Notes: a model not told the origin generated them from the sequence alone. DNA of 64,000 nucleotides from Edaphobacter dinghuensis (GCF_014640335.1 NZ_BMGT01000002.1:372001-436000), one strand, 5' to 3'. Counted from the first letter of the stretch, positions 33,737-43,069 are shown. A program made the numbers and translations.

Positions 33737-33766
33737 TTGACATTTTATCGCAAGCACTTCTATTGT
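33737..33766 (+). promoter_or_regulatory. Sigma-70-type promoter for the fucosidase gene
   Basis: TTGACA (33737-33742) and TATTGT (33761-33766) are separated by 18 bases. The expected transcription start lies only a few bases before the ATG of the fucosidase gene, which has no ribosome site, so the mRNA may be leaderless. Confidence 0.55.
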
Positions 33767-33776
33767 TTCTACCTAA

Positions 33777-35135
33777 ATGAGCGCTCACAATCTTTCCCGT
33801 CGCCGACTTCTGCAAGCAGGCATCGCTACTGCTTCCCTTCCTCTTCTCCGTCGATTCACCTTTGGCGAAAACCTGGAAGAAGATCGCACCGCATGGTTTC
33901 GCGAAGCGAAATTTGGAATGTTCATTCATTGGGGTCCGTATTCTCTTGCCAGCGTTGAAGCCTCATGGCCGATCATGCAACCCGGTAAATGGAACATCAC
34001 AGAGGCTGAGTATGTTGCTCTGTACAAGCGCTTCAATCCCACGAAATACGATCCCGATCACTTCATCGATCTCGCACGTGCTGCTGGACAGAAGTACATG
34101 GTCTTCACCACCAAGCATCATGACGGCTTCTGCATGTTCGATTCGTCGTATACCGATTACAAAATTACAAATACGCCGTACGGCAAAGATATCGTCAAGC
34201 AGCTTGCTGATGCCTGCACACGACGCGACATGCAACTTGGCTTCTACTATTCACCACCCGATATGCATCACCCTGGCTTCCGCGACACATCAAAGCCAGT
34301 TCGCGAAAACTGGCATGGACAGCCTGAGCGACCTGAATGGTCGTCATATCTCGACTACATGCAGCTACAGCTCAGCGAGCTGCTCACTCGTTATGGCGTT
34401 GTAAAAGATATCTGGTTCGATGGCTTGAACAATCAGGAGAAGTACGATGGTCAGCGCTTCCTTGATCTCATCCACAAGCTGCAACCGCCAACGTTAGTCA
34501 ACGACCGCATCGGCGTCCCTGGAGACTACGTTACCCCCGAACAGTTCATCCCCAAAGCTATTCCGACCAAAGATGTTCGCATTCAGGGAATAGACACCAG
34601 CGTTCAGAAAAAACTTCATACCGGCATACCCTCTGCAGCAGACTTTCAGCTATGGGAGACCTGTATGACCATCAACAACACCTGGGCATACAACGCCAAC
34701 GATCATGATTACAAATCCTCACACGATCTCATTCGCGGCCTGGTCGAGGTTGCAAGTCGGGGAGGCAACTTCCTTCTCAACGTAGGGCCTCAGCCCGATG
34801 GCATGATTCAACCTGAGTTTCAAGAGCGCCTGCGAGCCATCGGCGATTGGATCACCGTCAACGGCGACGCCATCTACGGCACAACCTACGGACCTATTCA
34901 GGGAGAACAGGCATACCGCACCACAACGAAAGAAAACAACATCTATATACACGTCCTGGATTGGCCTGCCACTGGATTACAACTGAGCGAAGTCAAACCC
35001 AAGGTGCTATCTGCACGCCTATTGGCGAACAATCAGCCGCTAACCTTCCAGCAGACTGAGAACGGCTTGCAGATTTCTCTGCCGCAACAAGCTCCCGATA
35101 AAAATGTCAGTGTCATCGCTCTAAGAACGCTTTGA
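33777..35135 (+). CDS. Alpha-L-fucosidase (GH29), exported
   Basis: The 452-residue protein starts with a twin-arginine-like leader (SRRRLLQAGIA). GH29 landmarks are FGMFIHWGPYS near 46-56, KHHDGF at 113-118 and the nucleophile D215 in DIWFDG. The catalytic (beta/alpha)8 barrel is followed by a short beta-sandwich with RGGNFLLNVGPQPDG. It releases L-fucose from glycans in the periplasm, feeding the fucose genes around it. It lies 130 bases after the mutarotase gene with its own promoter candidate. Confidence 0.94.
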   Translation: MSAHNLSRRRLLQAGIATASLPLLRRFTFGENLEEDRTAWFREAKFGMFIHWGPYSLASVEASWPIMQPGKWNITEAEYVALYKRFNPTKYDPDHFIDLARAAGQKYMVFTTKHHDGFCMFDSSYTDYKITNTPYGKDIVKQLADACTRRDMQLGFYYSPPDMHHPGFRDTSKPVRENWHGQPERPEWSSYLDYMQLQLSELLTRYGVVKDIWFDGLNNQEKYDGQRFLDLIHKLQPPTLVNDRIGVPGDYVTPEQFIPKAIPTKDVRIQGIDTSVQKKLHTGIPSAADFQLWETCMTINNTWAYNANDHDYKSSHDLIRGLVEVASRGGNFLLNVGPQPDGMIQPEFQERLRAIGDWITVNGDAIYGTTYGPIQGEQAYRTTTKENNIYIHVLDWPATGLQLSEVKPKVLSARLLANNQPLTFQQTENGLQISLPQQAPDKNVSVIALRTL

Positions 35136-35162
35136 CTACTCTATGCCAGGCTCATAAAAGAC

Positions 35163-36254
35163 TTATTCTCCGGGCTGAATCACAATCTTTAGTGAATCAG
35201 CCTGTGGATGAGAAGCCAGATCGATGCCAGCAACAGCATCTTCAAGAGAGAAGCGATGCGAGATAAGTTGAGTTAGATCGAAGCCATTACGATAGCCATC
35301 GAAGACCATACGCGTGACATCATCCTGAATAGCGACCGAGGCGCTATAGGACCCCATCAGCGTCTTCTCGTCCATGCAGACCGCTGCTGGATCGAAGGGT
35401 GCCTCGCCATGTTGCGTCTGCGCAAACAACTGTACTCGGCCTCCAGGACGGATCGCATCCATCGCTACTTTGATGAGGCTATTCCCTCCTACGGCCAGCA
35501 GCGCAACATCGGCTCCGCGTCCTTCGGTGGCTGCTTTTGCAGCTGCAACTACATCTCCACGAGCATCGAGTGGATGATGTAATCCGAACCTTGCGGCTAC
35601 GGCATGACGCTCAGGATAGAGATCGCTAGTAAGCACCGTCGCTCCGGTTTGCCGCGCAAGCGCAGCGAGCAAAATGCCGATGGATCCCTGACCGATCACA
35701 AGCACCGTCTCATCAGGCTGCAGATTTAGCAGCCGAATAGCCTTGTAACAGGTGTTGACCGGCTCTATAAAAGCAGCCTGTTCGAAGGGAATATCATCTG
35801 GGATCTTGATCAGTCCATGCTGCACAATCCAATCCATGACGCGAATGTACTCAGCAAAACCACCGCCTGAAGGAGCGAAGCCAGCCGTGCAGCCAACTTT
35901 CTTGTATACCTCGCACTGCGCAAAGGTCTGCTTGCGGCAGTAATAGCATTCGCCGCAAGGAATATGGTGATAAGCCATCACGCGATCGCCTACCGCAAAA
36001 TCAGTAACCCCTTCGCCAATGCGAACGATAGTGCCGGACATCTCGTGTCCAAAGACGCGCGGCGCATCGTGAGATCCACTATGGATCTTCTTGAGATCTG
36101 TGCCGCAGATTCCGCAAGTGTGAATCTTTACCAACACTTCGCCAGGGCCGATCTCAGGAACGGGGATGGTCTCGACGCGAACGTCGTTGATGCCGCGATA
36201 GACGGCGGCACGCATGGTTGCGGGAACGGTCACTGATTGGTTTTGCTGTGTCAA
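35163..36254 (-). CDS. Zinc-dependent alcohol/polyol dehydrogenase (MDR family)
   Basis: The 363-residue protein has catalytic-zinc residues C47/C50 region (CGICGTD) and H70-E71 (GHE), structural-zinc cysteines C100, C103, C106 and C114, and a Rossmann motif VLVIGQGSIGILLAALA. It resembles the sorbitol/threonine dehydrogenase group. Convergent with the fucosidase gene, it may oxidise L-fucose or a pathway intermediate, which is inference from position. It is 9 bases from the phosphorylase-like gene upstream on the same strand, so it could also be the last gene of the hopanoid run. Confidence 0.9.
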   Translation of the reverse strand: MTQQNQSVTVPATMRAAVYRGINDVRVETIPVPEIGPGEVLVKIHTCGICGTDLKKIHSGSHDAPRVFGHEMSGTIVRIGEGVTDFAVGDRVMAYHHIPCGECYYCRKQTFAQCEVYKKVGCTAGFAPSGGGFAEYIRVMDWIVQHGLIKIPDDIPFEQAAFIEPVNTCYKAIRLLNLQPDETVLVIGQGSIGILLAALARQTGATVLTSDLYPERHAVAARFGLHHPLDARGDVVAAAKAATEGRGADVALLAVGGNSLIKVAMDAIRPGGRVQLFAQTQHGEAPFDPAAVCMDEKTLMGSYSASVAIQDDVTRMVFDGYRNGFDLTQLISHRFSLEDAVAGIDLASHPQADSLKIVIQPGE

Positions 36255-36263
36255 TGTATTTCC

Positions 36264-36944
36264 TTATGCTTGCTGGCGATACCAGTTTAATTGCGATTCG
36301 AGTTCGCTGGTAAGAGACTGCACGGCGCGCTTGCTGTTACCCGCCAGTGCAAGGAGCTTTGGCCAAAGATATGGTCGAAGAATCGAGTGCGCCGCAAAGG
36401 CTGCTTCACGAAACTGTCCATCCGCGGTTGCAAATTGCGCGAGCTCCTCCATCTCAAATGAGGCTTCGTCCGAGATAGATTTAATGGCACGAAAAGGAAG
36501 ACCATGAGTCTGTGCGAGACGAGCCACCGTTGCTGCCTCCATATCGACAGCGCTGGCCCTATAAGAAGCATAGAGGCGCTGTTTCTCCTTAATGTCTGCA
36601 ATAACAGAAGTGGTAATCAATGTCTGATTCAAGAGCGGATCAGCAAAACGCTCTCCAGTACGAGCGTCGATAACAACTCCGGCACGAACGATATCGCCTA
36701 CACTAAGCGCAGGATCACATGCACCTGCTAGACCAGTCGAAAGAATGGTGGTCACTGGCTTTAGGGAGAGCGCCGCCTGCACGGCAAGCGTAGCGCGATC
36801 CGCCCCCATCCCAGCACAGGCAACAACCGCAAAGTCATTGGTGTATGCGGTGATCTTGCCAGGGAGACGATGCTCCTGCCATCCACGAACAAGCGACTTT
36901 ATCTCACGTGGCAAAGCAGCGATGATAGCTGGGCACTCTTTCAT
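36264..36944 (-). CDS. hpnG: HpnG-like nucleosidase (phosphorylase superfamily)
   Basis: The 226-residue protein has the purine-nucleoside phosphorylase/MTA nucleosidase fold signs: IIAALPREIKSL at the start, LSTGLAGACDPALSVGDIV, and VDMEAATVARLAQ with the catalytic Glu. In hopanoid loci this position is occupied by HpnG, which removes adenine from adenosylhopane to give ribosylhopane. The ATG overlaps the stop of hpnA, supporting that role over generic nucleosidase activity. Confidence 0.85.
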   Translation of the reverse strand: MKECPAIIAALPREIKSLVRGWQEHRLPGKITAYTNDFAVVACAGMGADRATLAVQAALSLKPVTTILSTGLAGACDPALSVGDIVRAGVVIDARTGERFADPLLNQTLITTSVIADIKEKQRLYASYRASAVDMEAATVARLAQTHGLPFRAIKSISDEASFEMEELAQFATADGQFREAAFAAHSILRPYLWPKLLALAGNSKRAVQSLTSELESQLNWYRQQA

Positions 36945-37948
36945 AATTGCTTTTCGAGTGCAGGCGCATAACCATACGCGATGAACCAGTCAATCGCAGA
37001 GCGCAGTGCGTGATAGACAGGAAGAACCTTGAAGCCCAGGTCCCGCTCTGCCTTGGAAGAAGAAGCAAACATCGTCTTCTTGCCCATTCGAACCGCTTCC
37101 ACCGTGGCACGCGGCTCTTTGCCGCGAAGGCGACCAGTAACGTTTTCCTCGAAGAACGCAAAGGCCATCGCTACGGCATGGGGCACCTTCATCGTCGGCG
37201 AAGGCAGGCCGGTAATGGAGGACATGCGATCAAGAATCTGCTTAAGCGTCAGGTTTTCGCCGCCAAGAATATAACGCTCTCCGGGTGTTCCCCTCTCTAG
37301 TGCAGTGACATGCATTCGCGCCACTTCGCCAACGTCCACCAGGTTCAAGCCAGTATCCACATAAGCCGGAAATTTTTTGTTGAGGAAGTCCACAATAATT
37401 CTTCCAGTCGGCGTGGGCTTGGCGTCACCGGGACCTATCGGCGTAGTAGGGTTCAAAATCATGACGTGCTGGCCAGACTGTGCAGCACGAATCGCTTCTT
37501 GCTCGCCCAAAAACTTCGAGCGCTTGTAGACCCCAATCATGTCGGCTAGCGAAACAGGCGTGTCTTCATTCACGATGGAACCATCGCTTTTGAAACCCAT
37601 CGTAGCGACGCTGGACGTATAGACAACACGCTGAACGCCAACCTCTCGCGCAATCCTCAGAAGCTCGCGTGTGCCATCGACATTGGCCGCGTACATCTCA
37701 GAAGGATCACGAACCCACAGGCGATAGTCTGCCGCAACATGCACCAGAGCCTCGCAACCTGCAAGCGCAGAGCGCAGCTTCTCCGGTTCGCGCAGATCTC
37801 CGACAACCGTCTCTGCATCGAGCCCTGCAAGCGAATCGAGGCGGCTCGTCTGACGCGTCAGTAGTCGAAGGCTAGCGCCCTCGGACGCATATGCCCGCGC
37901 CACATGGCCGCCGACAAAGCCTGTCGCTCCAGTAATAAATACGCGCAC
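36941..37948 (-). CDS. hpnA: HpnA-type NAD(P)-dependent sugar epimerase/reductase
   Basis: The 335-residue extended SDR starts with VFITGATGFVGGHVARAYA and has catalytic YKRSK, as in hopanoid-associated HpnA and dihydroflavonol-4-reductase relatives. HpnA is encoded with hopanoid genes in many bacteria, and its step in side-chain formation is still unclear. It overlaps hpnG by 4 bases and is followed upstream by a conserved unknown gene. Confidence 0.9.
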   Translation of the reverse strand: MRVFITGATGFVGGHVARAYASEGASLRLLTRQTSRLDSLAGLDAETVVGDLREPEKLRSALAGCEALVHVAADYRLWVRDPSEMYAANVDGTRELLRIAREVGVQRVVYTSSVATMGFKSDGSIVNEDTPVSLADMIGVYKRSKFLGEQEAIRAAQSGQHVMILNPTTPIGPGDAKPTPTGRIIVDFLNKKFPAYVDTGLNLVDVGEVARMHVTALERGTPGERYILGGENLTLKQILDRMSSITGLPSPTMKVPHAVAMAFAFFEENVTGRLRGKEPRATVEAVRMGKKTMFASSSKAERDLGFKVLPVYHALRSAIDWFIAYGYAPALEKQL

Positions 37949-38007
37949 GTTTCGCTCTCTTCCCTATTTCTTCTTAGGAACGATGCAGTGTTTTGAGTGA
38001 AAGCAGA

Positions 38008-38454
38008 TTAGTCCAGCTTCTCCGGCTCAATCTGAATGTTCTTTTCGCCGGCAGCCTTCTTTTCCCAATACTTTTTGACCCATGCCTCGAAGGTCTTACC
38101 CGCGGCGGTATCGCGTCCAGTAAAGGCAAGTGCAGCGATATCGGTGTAGGCAATGTTCACCTTCTCGCGCGCAGCCGAGGGAATAACACGCACAAAAGAA
38201 TCGTTCAACGAAGCGCCCGAGCGGCGATCGAAGAGGTAGCCTTCGACCTTGGAACCATCCTTACGAGTGATCGTAATGTCGCCGCGATAGTCAAAGGCTT
38301 TTTCGAGCGCCTCGCGAATCTCCGCGTCAGTGGCCAACGCCGGGATCCAGCCTTCAAGGTTCTCTTTCTCGCGACCTTCGATGTGCTCCAGTTCGTCCGC
38401 GCTATGGTGGCGCAGCTGTTCAATCTTCAAATGTTCCTGCTGCTCTGTCGCCAT
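38008..38454 (-). CDS. Unknown 148-aa protein inside the hopanoid operon
   Basis: The protein is hydrophilic and rich in Glu and Lys, with an N-terminal helix (EHLKIEQLRHHSADELEHIEG), a central beta-rich part (YRGDITITRKDGSKVEGYLFDR) and a basic helical end (FEAWVKKYWEKKAAG). No signal peptide or membrane helix is present. It sits 5 bases after hpnH and 59 bases before hpnA, so it is cotranscribed with the hopanoid genes. The central strands faintly resemble a small RNA-binding-like barrel, but this is not reliable. Function unknown. Confidence 0.75.
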   Translation of the reverse strand: MATEQQEHLKIEQLRHHSADELEHIEGREKENLEGWIPALATDAEIREALEKAFDYRGDITITRKDGSKVEGYLFDRRSGASLNDSFVRVIPSAAREKVNIAYTDIAALAFTGRDTAAGKTFEAWVKKYWEKKAAGEKNIQIEPEKLD

Positions 38455-38459
38455 GGTGC

Positions 38460-39599
38460 CTAATCTCCTGAAACCGTCTGCAACTGGTCGTCGGTCGCGT
38501 TAGAAGAAGCCTGAATCTGAACCAGCGGACCGCTATGCTCAGGCTTCCACTCGTTCAGCAGCTTCATTGCGTCTGCGTCTTCATAGGTAGAGGGAAGCAC
38601 AAACTTTTTCGCTGTGATGAGAAAACCCTTCAATGAACTGAAGGCATAATCCACTGCTGAAGCCTCGTGCCCAGAGTGCACCATGCAGTTCGCACACCGC
38701 GGATTGCCACTCTTGGCGCCGTAGTTCTCCCACTCCGTCGTCTCCATCAACTCCTTGAAGGTATCCGCATAGCCATCCTGCAACAGATAGCAAGGCTTCT
38801 GCCAGCCAAAGATGGAGAACGTCGGCATGCCCCACGGGGTGCACTCGAAGTTCTGCTTGCCCATCAAAAACTCCGAGAACAGCGGATGAGTATTGAACTG
38901 CCAACTCTTCTTGCGATTGGAGAGAATGGCGCGGAACATCCTGCGCGACTTCGCCTTGCCGAGAAAGTGGTTCTGGTCCGGAGCCTTGTCGTAGGTGTAG
39001 CCCGGCGAGACCATCATGCTCTCGACACCCGCCGCCATCAGTTCGTCAAAGTGCGCACGCACACTGTTCGGATCAGCACCGTCGAAAAGTGTCGTGTTCG
39101 TCGTCACGCGGAAACCGGCTGCAACTGCGGCGCGCACGCCTTCCATGGCGATGTCGTAACCGCCTTCGCGGCAGACCGAGAAGTCATGATGCTCGCGCTG
39201 GCCATCTACGTGGACAGAGAAGGAGAGATACTTGCTCGGCTTGAAGAGATGCAGCTTTTCCTTCAGCAGAAGCGCGTTGGTGCACATATAAACATACTTC
39301 TTACGCGCTACCAGTCCGGCAACAATCTCCGGCATCTGCGGATGCAGCAACGGCTCTCCACCCGGAATCGACACCATCGGCACGCCGCACTCTTCCACGG
39401 CGCGGAAGCACTCTTCCGGCGAAAGGTCCTGCTTCAGGATGTGAGCGGGATACTGAATCTTTCCGCAGCCCGCGCACGCAAGATTGCAGCGGAACAAGGG
39501 CTCCAACATCAGCACGAGCGGATATCTCTTCCTGCCCGTTAGCTTCTGCTTCAAAACATAGGTTGCAACTGTCCAAGCCTGCGAAACTGGTACTGCCAT
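38460..39599 (-). CDS. hpnH: HpnH, radical SAM adenosylhopene synthase
   Basis: The 379-residue protein has the radical SAM motif CNLACAGC (C38, C42, C45), and MVSIPGGEPL in place of the usual GGEP. Further cysteines occur near RCANCMVHSGHE at the C-terminus. HpnH adds the adenosyl radical to diploptene, beginning the C35 hopanoid side chain. The start was set at MAVPV with a GGAGGT ribosome site, which removes an overlap with the cyclase gene. Confidence 0.94.
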   Translation of the reverse strand: MAVPVSQAWTVATYVLKQKLTGRKRYPLVLMLEPLFRCNLACAGCGKIQYPAHILKQDLSPEECFRAVEECGVPMVSIPGGEPLLHPQMPEIVAGLVARKKYVYMCTNALLLKEKLHLFKPSKYLSFSVHVDGQREHHDFSVCREGGYDIAMEGVRAAVAAGFRVTTNTTLFDGADPNSVRAHFDELMAAGVESMMVSPGYTYDKAPDQNHFLGKAKSRRMFRAILSNRKKSWQFNTHPLFSEFLMGKQNFECTPWGMPTFSIFGWQKPCYLLQDGYADTFKELMETTEWENYGAKSGNPRCANCMVHSGHEASAVDYAFSSLKGFLITAKKFVLPSTYEDADAMKLLNEWKPEHSGPLVQIQASSNATDDQLQTVSGD

Positions 39600-39627
39600 C
39601 AGACTTACCTCCGATGAATCTCTTCGG

Positions 39628-41652
39628 CTACTTTGCCTCTTCACTTCCCATGGCACGGTGATAGGTTGTCAATGCCAACAACGGGAAGTACTGCTTATAT
39701 AAGTGATATCCAAGATAAAAGACTCGCGGAAAGCCCGTCCCGGTGTAATAGCTCTCGCCATTGCGCCCCGGCACCAGTTCACTCCAGCTTCCATCTTCAT
39801 GCTGCTTTTCAACCAGCCAGCGAATTCCCTTTGCCACCGAATCCGAACGAGTGTCTCCAGCAGCCAGTAATCCAAGCAAGGCCCATGCCGTCTGCGACGG
39901 CGTGCTCGGCCCAATGCCGCGCTGGTTAGGATCGTCGTAGGTGCCGCAGGTCTCGCCCCAGCCGCCGTCTGCGTTCTGAACCATGCGAATCCATTCGGCA
40001 GCCTGCTGAATGGCAGGCTCGTGATTCCAGAAGCCCATCGCCTCCAGCCCGCGCAGTACCAGGAACGTGCCGTAAAGATAGTTGACGCCCCAGCGTCCAA
40101 ACCAGCTTCCGTCCGACTCCTGCTCTTTCAAAATGAACTGCACAGCCTTTTCGACGCGCGTGTCTTTACGAGTAAAGCCATACTGCGCCAACATCTCCAG
40201 CATGCGGCCCGTAATGTCAACCGTCGGTGGGTCGAGCATGGCGTTGTGGTCGGCAAACGGAACGTACTGAAAGATGCTCTTGGTGTTGTCTTTATCAAAC
40301 GCAGCCCAGCCACCGTTCTTGCACTGCATCGCCCATATCCAGTTCAGTGCGCGCTGGCATACTTCGTGCTGATAACGCTCGCGAGGATTGTCGACAAAGT
40401 TCAACGCAAGCAGAACCTGGCCCGTGTCATCGATATCCGGATAGAACTCATTATTGAACTCGAAGTACCATCCACCCGGCTCGACGTTTTTGACCTTCTC
40501 CGCCCAGTCGCCCTTCTGGCGAACTTCCTTGGAGAGAATCCAGTCCGCCGCCTTCAACATGCGCGGATCGTCCTTGGCAATGCCAGCCTCGCCGAGTGCA
40601 TACATCGCCTGAGCCGTATCCCATACGGGCGGAAAGCATGGCTGCATACGAAAGGTCGGGGGCGCATAGTCGGGCGTTCCCTCAGGGCAGTCGATGCCTA
40701 GCTTCTCAAACTCGTCCATCGCCCGAATCATCTGTGGATCATCGACAGAGTAGTCCAGGCAGCGCAACGCAACGATCGAGTTCAGCATCGCGGGATAGAT
40801 CGCGCCTAACCCATCTGACTTCTCAAAGCGCTCCAGCATCCACTTCTCGGCCTTCTTGATCGCAATCTTCCGCAACGGCCGAATGTGCACCCGCTCAAAC
40901 CAGTGAACCATGCGATCGGTGAAGAGAAAGAAATTGCGCCAGCTTATCGGATGCTTCTTGTCCCAGCGCAGATGCAGGTTCGAGTTTTGCCGCCCGCCCA
41001 CAAACAGTTCGTCAATTCCCTGCTCCGGCGAAATCTTCTTGAACGGCTTCTTCGAATAGATGATCGACAGCGGCACCAGAATGCCGCGCGACCACGAAGA
41101 AATCTCATAGAGATTGAAGTAAAACCAGTTGGGAAAGAGAACGATCTCCGGCGGAATTGCAGGCACCGCATCGTAGTCGTACTGTCCCAGCGCGCACAGA
41201 TAGATCTTGGTGAAGGTGTTGCACTCCACCACGCCGCCATGAGCAAGCACCCACTCGCGCGCCTTCACCAACACCGGATGGTCCTTCGACCACCCCATCA
41301 GCTTCAACGCCAGATAGGCCTTTACGCCATAGCTGATGTTCGAAGGCCCGCCAGGATAGAGGCTCCATCCGCCGTCTTCGTTCTGATGGCGAAGAATCTC
41401 ATTGAGCGCCCGCTCCATCTTGCCCGGATCGCCCGTCCCCAGCAGAGTATGCATGAAGATGTAGTCGGACTCGAGCATACTGTCCGCTTCAAGCTCGCCG
41501 CACCAGTATCCCTCAGGGTCTTGCTGGCCCAACAGCCAATCCTTGGCACGGGCGATTCCATTCGCCACATGCTCTAATCCGAGGTCCATTCGGCCAAAGC
41601 GCGGCTGCGCCGACTGGTTTGCGGTCCTCGGATTACTTGAAGATGTACTCAT
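39628..41652 (-). CDS. shc: Squalene-hopene cyclase
   Basis: The 674-residue protein has the class II triterpene cyclase signature DIDD at 406-409 (catalytic DxDD) and several QW repeats, for example near QDPEGYWCGEL, NEDGGWSLYPGG, CKNGGWAAFDKDN and NADGGWGE. It cyclises squalene to hopene and binds the inner leaflet as a monotopic protein. It is second in the hopanoid run, between ispH and hpnH, which provides precursor on one side and side-chain chemistry on the other. Confidence 0.96.
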   Translation of the reverse strand: MSTSSSNPRTANQSAQPRFGRMDLGLEHVANGIARAKDWLLGQQDPEGYWCGELEADSMLESDYIFMHTLLGTGDPGKMERALNEILRHQNEDGGWSLYPGGPSNISYGVKAYLALKLMGWSKDHPVLVKAREWVLAHGGVVECNTFTKIYLCALGQYDYDAVPAIPPEIVLFPNWFYFNLYEISSWSRGILVPLSIIYSKKPFKKISPEQGIDELFVGGRQNSNLHLRWDKKHPISWRNFFLFTDRMVHWFERVHIRPLRKIAIKKAEKWMLERFEKSDGLGAIYPAMLNSIVALRCLDYSVDDPQMIRAMDEFEKLGIDCPEGTPDYAPPTFRMQPCFPPVWDTAQAMYALGEAGIAKDDPRMLKAADWILSKEVRQKGDWAEKVKNVEPGGWYFEFNNEFYPDIDDTGQVLLALNFVDNPRERYQHEVCQRALNWIWAMQCKNGGWAAFDKDNTKSIFQYVPFADHNAMLDPPTVDITGRMLEMLAQYGFTRKDTRVEKAVQFILKEQESDGSWFGRWGVNYLYGTFLVLRGLEAMGFWNHEPAIQQAAEWIRMVQNADGGWGETCGTYDDPNQRGIGPSTPSQTAWALLGLLAAGDTRSDSVAKGIRWLVEKQHEDGSWSELVPGRNGESYYTGTGFPRVFYLGYHLYKQYFPLLALTTYHRAMGSEEAK

Positions 41653-41684
41653 GAATACCGAACTCTCTGGTTGGAACTTTCCGC

Positions 41685-42695
41685 TCAGCGTGAAGCCTGC
41701 GGAGCCGACGCAATAGCTTGGACGATCTCAGGAGGCAAACCGAAGCGAACATTCTCCGGCATCACTTCCACCTCATCAACCGAACCATAGCCTTTCGTTT
41801 GCAGATACTCAACAACATCCTTCACCAAAACCTCAGGAGCAGAAGCTCCAGCGGTCACGGCTACCGTATCGACGCCATCAAGCCACTCCAGCTTGATGTC
41901 CTCTGCCTTATCGATCAGGTAAGAGTTTGTTCCCAGATTCTGTGAGACTTCCACAAGCCGATTCGAGTTCGAGCTGTTGCGCGAGCCAACCACCAGTACA
42001 ACATCCGCCCCATGGGCAACGTTCTTCACTGCGGTCTGGCGGTTCTCCGTCGCATAGCAGATATCCTGCGCGTGCGGCCCAACAATGTTGGGGAACTTCT
42101 TCTTCAGCGCCTCGATCATATACCGGGCCTCATCCAGCGAGAGCGTCGTCTGCGTCAGGTAGGCCACCTTGTTCGGGTCCGGAACCACCAGCGCTTCAAC
42201 CTCTTCAACCGTCGAAACCACCTGGGTCACACTCGGCGCTTCGCCCTGCGTTCCTTCAACCTCTTCGTGATCGCGATGCCCTACCAACACAAGCGAATAA
42301 CCCTGCTTGGCAAACTTAATCGCCTCCACGTGCACCTTGGTCACCAGCGGGCAGGTCGCATCGACAACCTTCAGGCCGCGCTCCTTGGCACGTTCCCGAA
42401 CCGCAGGCGAAACGCCATGAGCGGAATAGATCACACGAGCGCCCTCAGGAACCTCGTCCAGTTCATTGACGAAGATGGCACCCTTCTTGGCCAGGTCAGT
42501 CACGACATAGCTGTTGTGCACAATCTCTTTACGGACATAGATCGGCGCGCCAAAGGTCTCCAACGCAATCTGAACGACATCGATCGCACGCACAACGCCA
42601 GCGCAGAAGCCGCGGGGCTTGAGGAGGAGAACTCGTTTGGTTTTAGGAGAGCTGCTCTGATCGATCGCAGCGTGGTCAAGAGTGGTTGTAGTCAC
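41685..42695 (-). CDS. ispH: 4-hydroxy-3-methylbut-2-enyl diphosphate reductase IspH
   Basis: The 336-residue protein has the three [4Fe-4S] cysteines at C31 (RGFCAGV), C115 (DATCPLV) and C213 (DICYATENRQ), and a HRDHEEVEGTQGE motif. It makes IPP and DMAPP in the last step of the MEP pathway. Encoded directly before the cyclase on the same strand, it probably ties isoprenoid supply to hopanoid synthesis. Confidence 0.96.
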   Translation of the reverse strand: MTTTTLDHAAIDQSSSPKTKRVLLLKPRGFCAGVVRAIDVVQIALETFGAPIYVRKEIVHNSYVVTDLAKKGAIFVNELDEVPEGARVIYSAHGVSPAVRERAKERGLKVVDATCPLVTKVHVEAIKFAKQGYSLVLVGHRDHEEVEGTQGEAPSVTQVVSTVEEVEALVVPDPNKVAYLTQTTLSLDEARYMIEALKKKFPNIVGPHAQDICYATENRQTAVKNVAHGADVVLVVGSRNSSNSNRLVEVSQNLGTNSYLIDKAEDIKLEWLDGVDTVAVTAGASAPEVLVKDVVEYLQTKGYGSVDEVEVMPENVRFGLPPEIVQAIASAPQASR

Positions 42696-42853
42696 GCCTA
42701 CCAGTATACCGCGTTCAGGGTCGATTTGGGGTGAATTTGAACCATCCTTGGTGCACGAGAGCCCACAACGGCGAAATCAAAGATACGTCTCCCCTCAACT
42801 TTCAGAAAGGTTTTCTAAAACATTCCCCATCAAAGGCTTAGAGGCCAATCAAA

Positions 42854-43006
42854 CTATAACTTTCCACCGCAGCCAGGATGTCCGCATCCGCACTTCAATG
42901 TTGTTACACCCTTGGCATTTTCACAGTAGGTTGAGCAATATTTTTTGCCCTCAGCTGCTACACAGGTACAACCCTCCATCGCACATTTCTTCGATTCTGT
43001 AGCCAT
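42854..43006 (-). CDS. Metallothionein-like Cys-rich 50-aa protein
   Basis: A 50-codon frame contains 8 cysteines: C8, C13, C15, C24, C28, C39, C41 and C46, with H43 between. The pattern CAMEGCTCV ... KKYCSTYC ... CGCGHPGC matches bacterial SmtA/BmtA-type metallothioneins, whose core is a treble-clef zinc finger with KxYCS near its middle. A strong GGAGGA ribosome site lies 6 bases before the ATG. The gene stands between recN and ispH and is too short for many gene finders. It should bind Zn2+, Cd2+ or Cu+ in the cytoplasm. Confidence 0.88.
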   Translation of the reverse strand: MATESKKCAMEGCTCVAAEGKKYCSTYCENAKGVTTLKCGCGHPGCGGKL

Positions 43007-43069
43007 TGTTATTCCTCCAGGACTTGCCTAGTCTGTGGGATGCCATCGCCTGCGGCGAAGATGCGCCCC

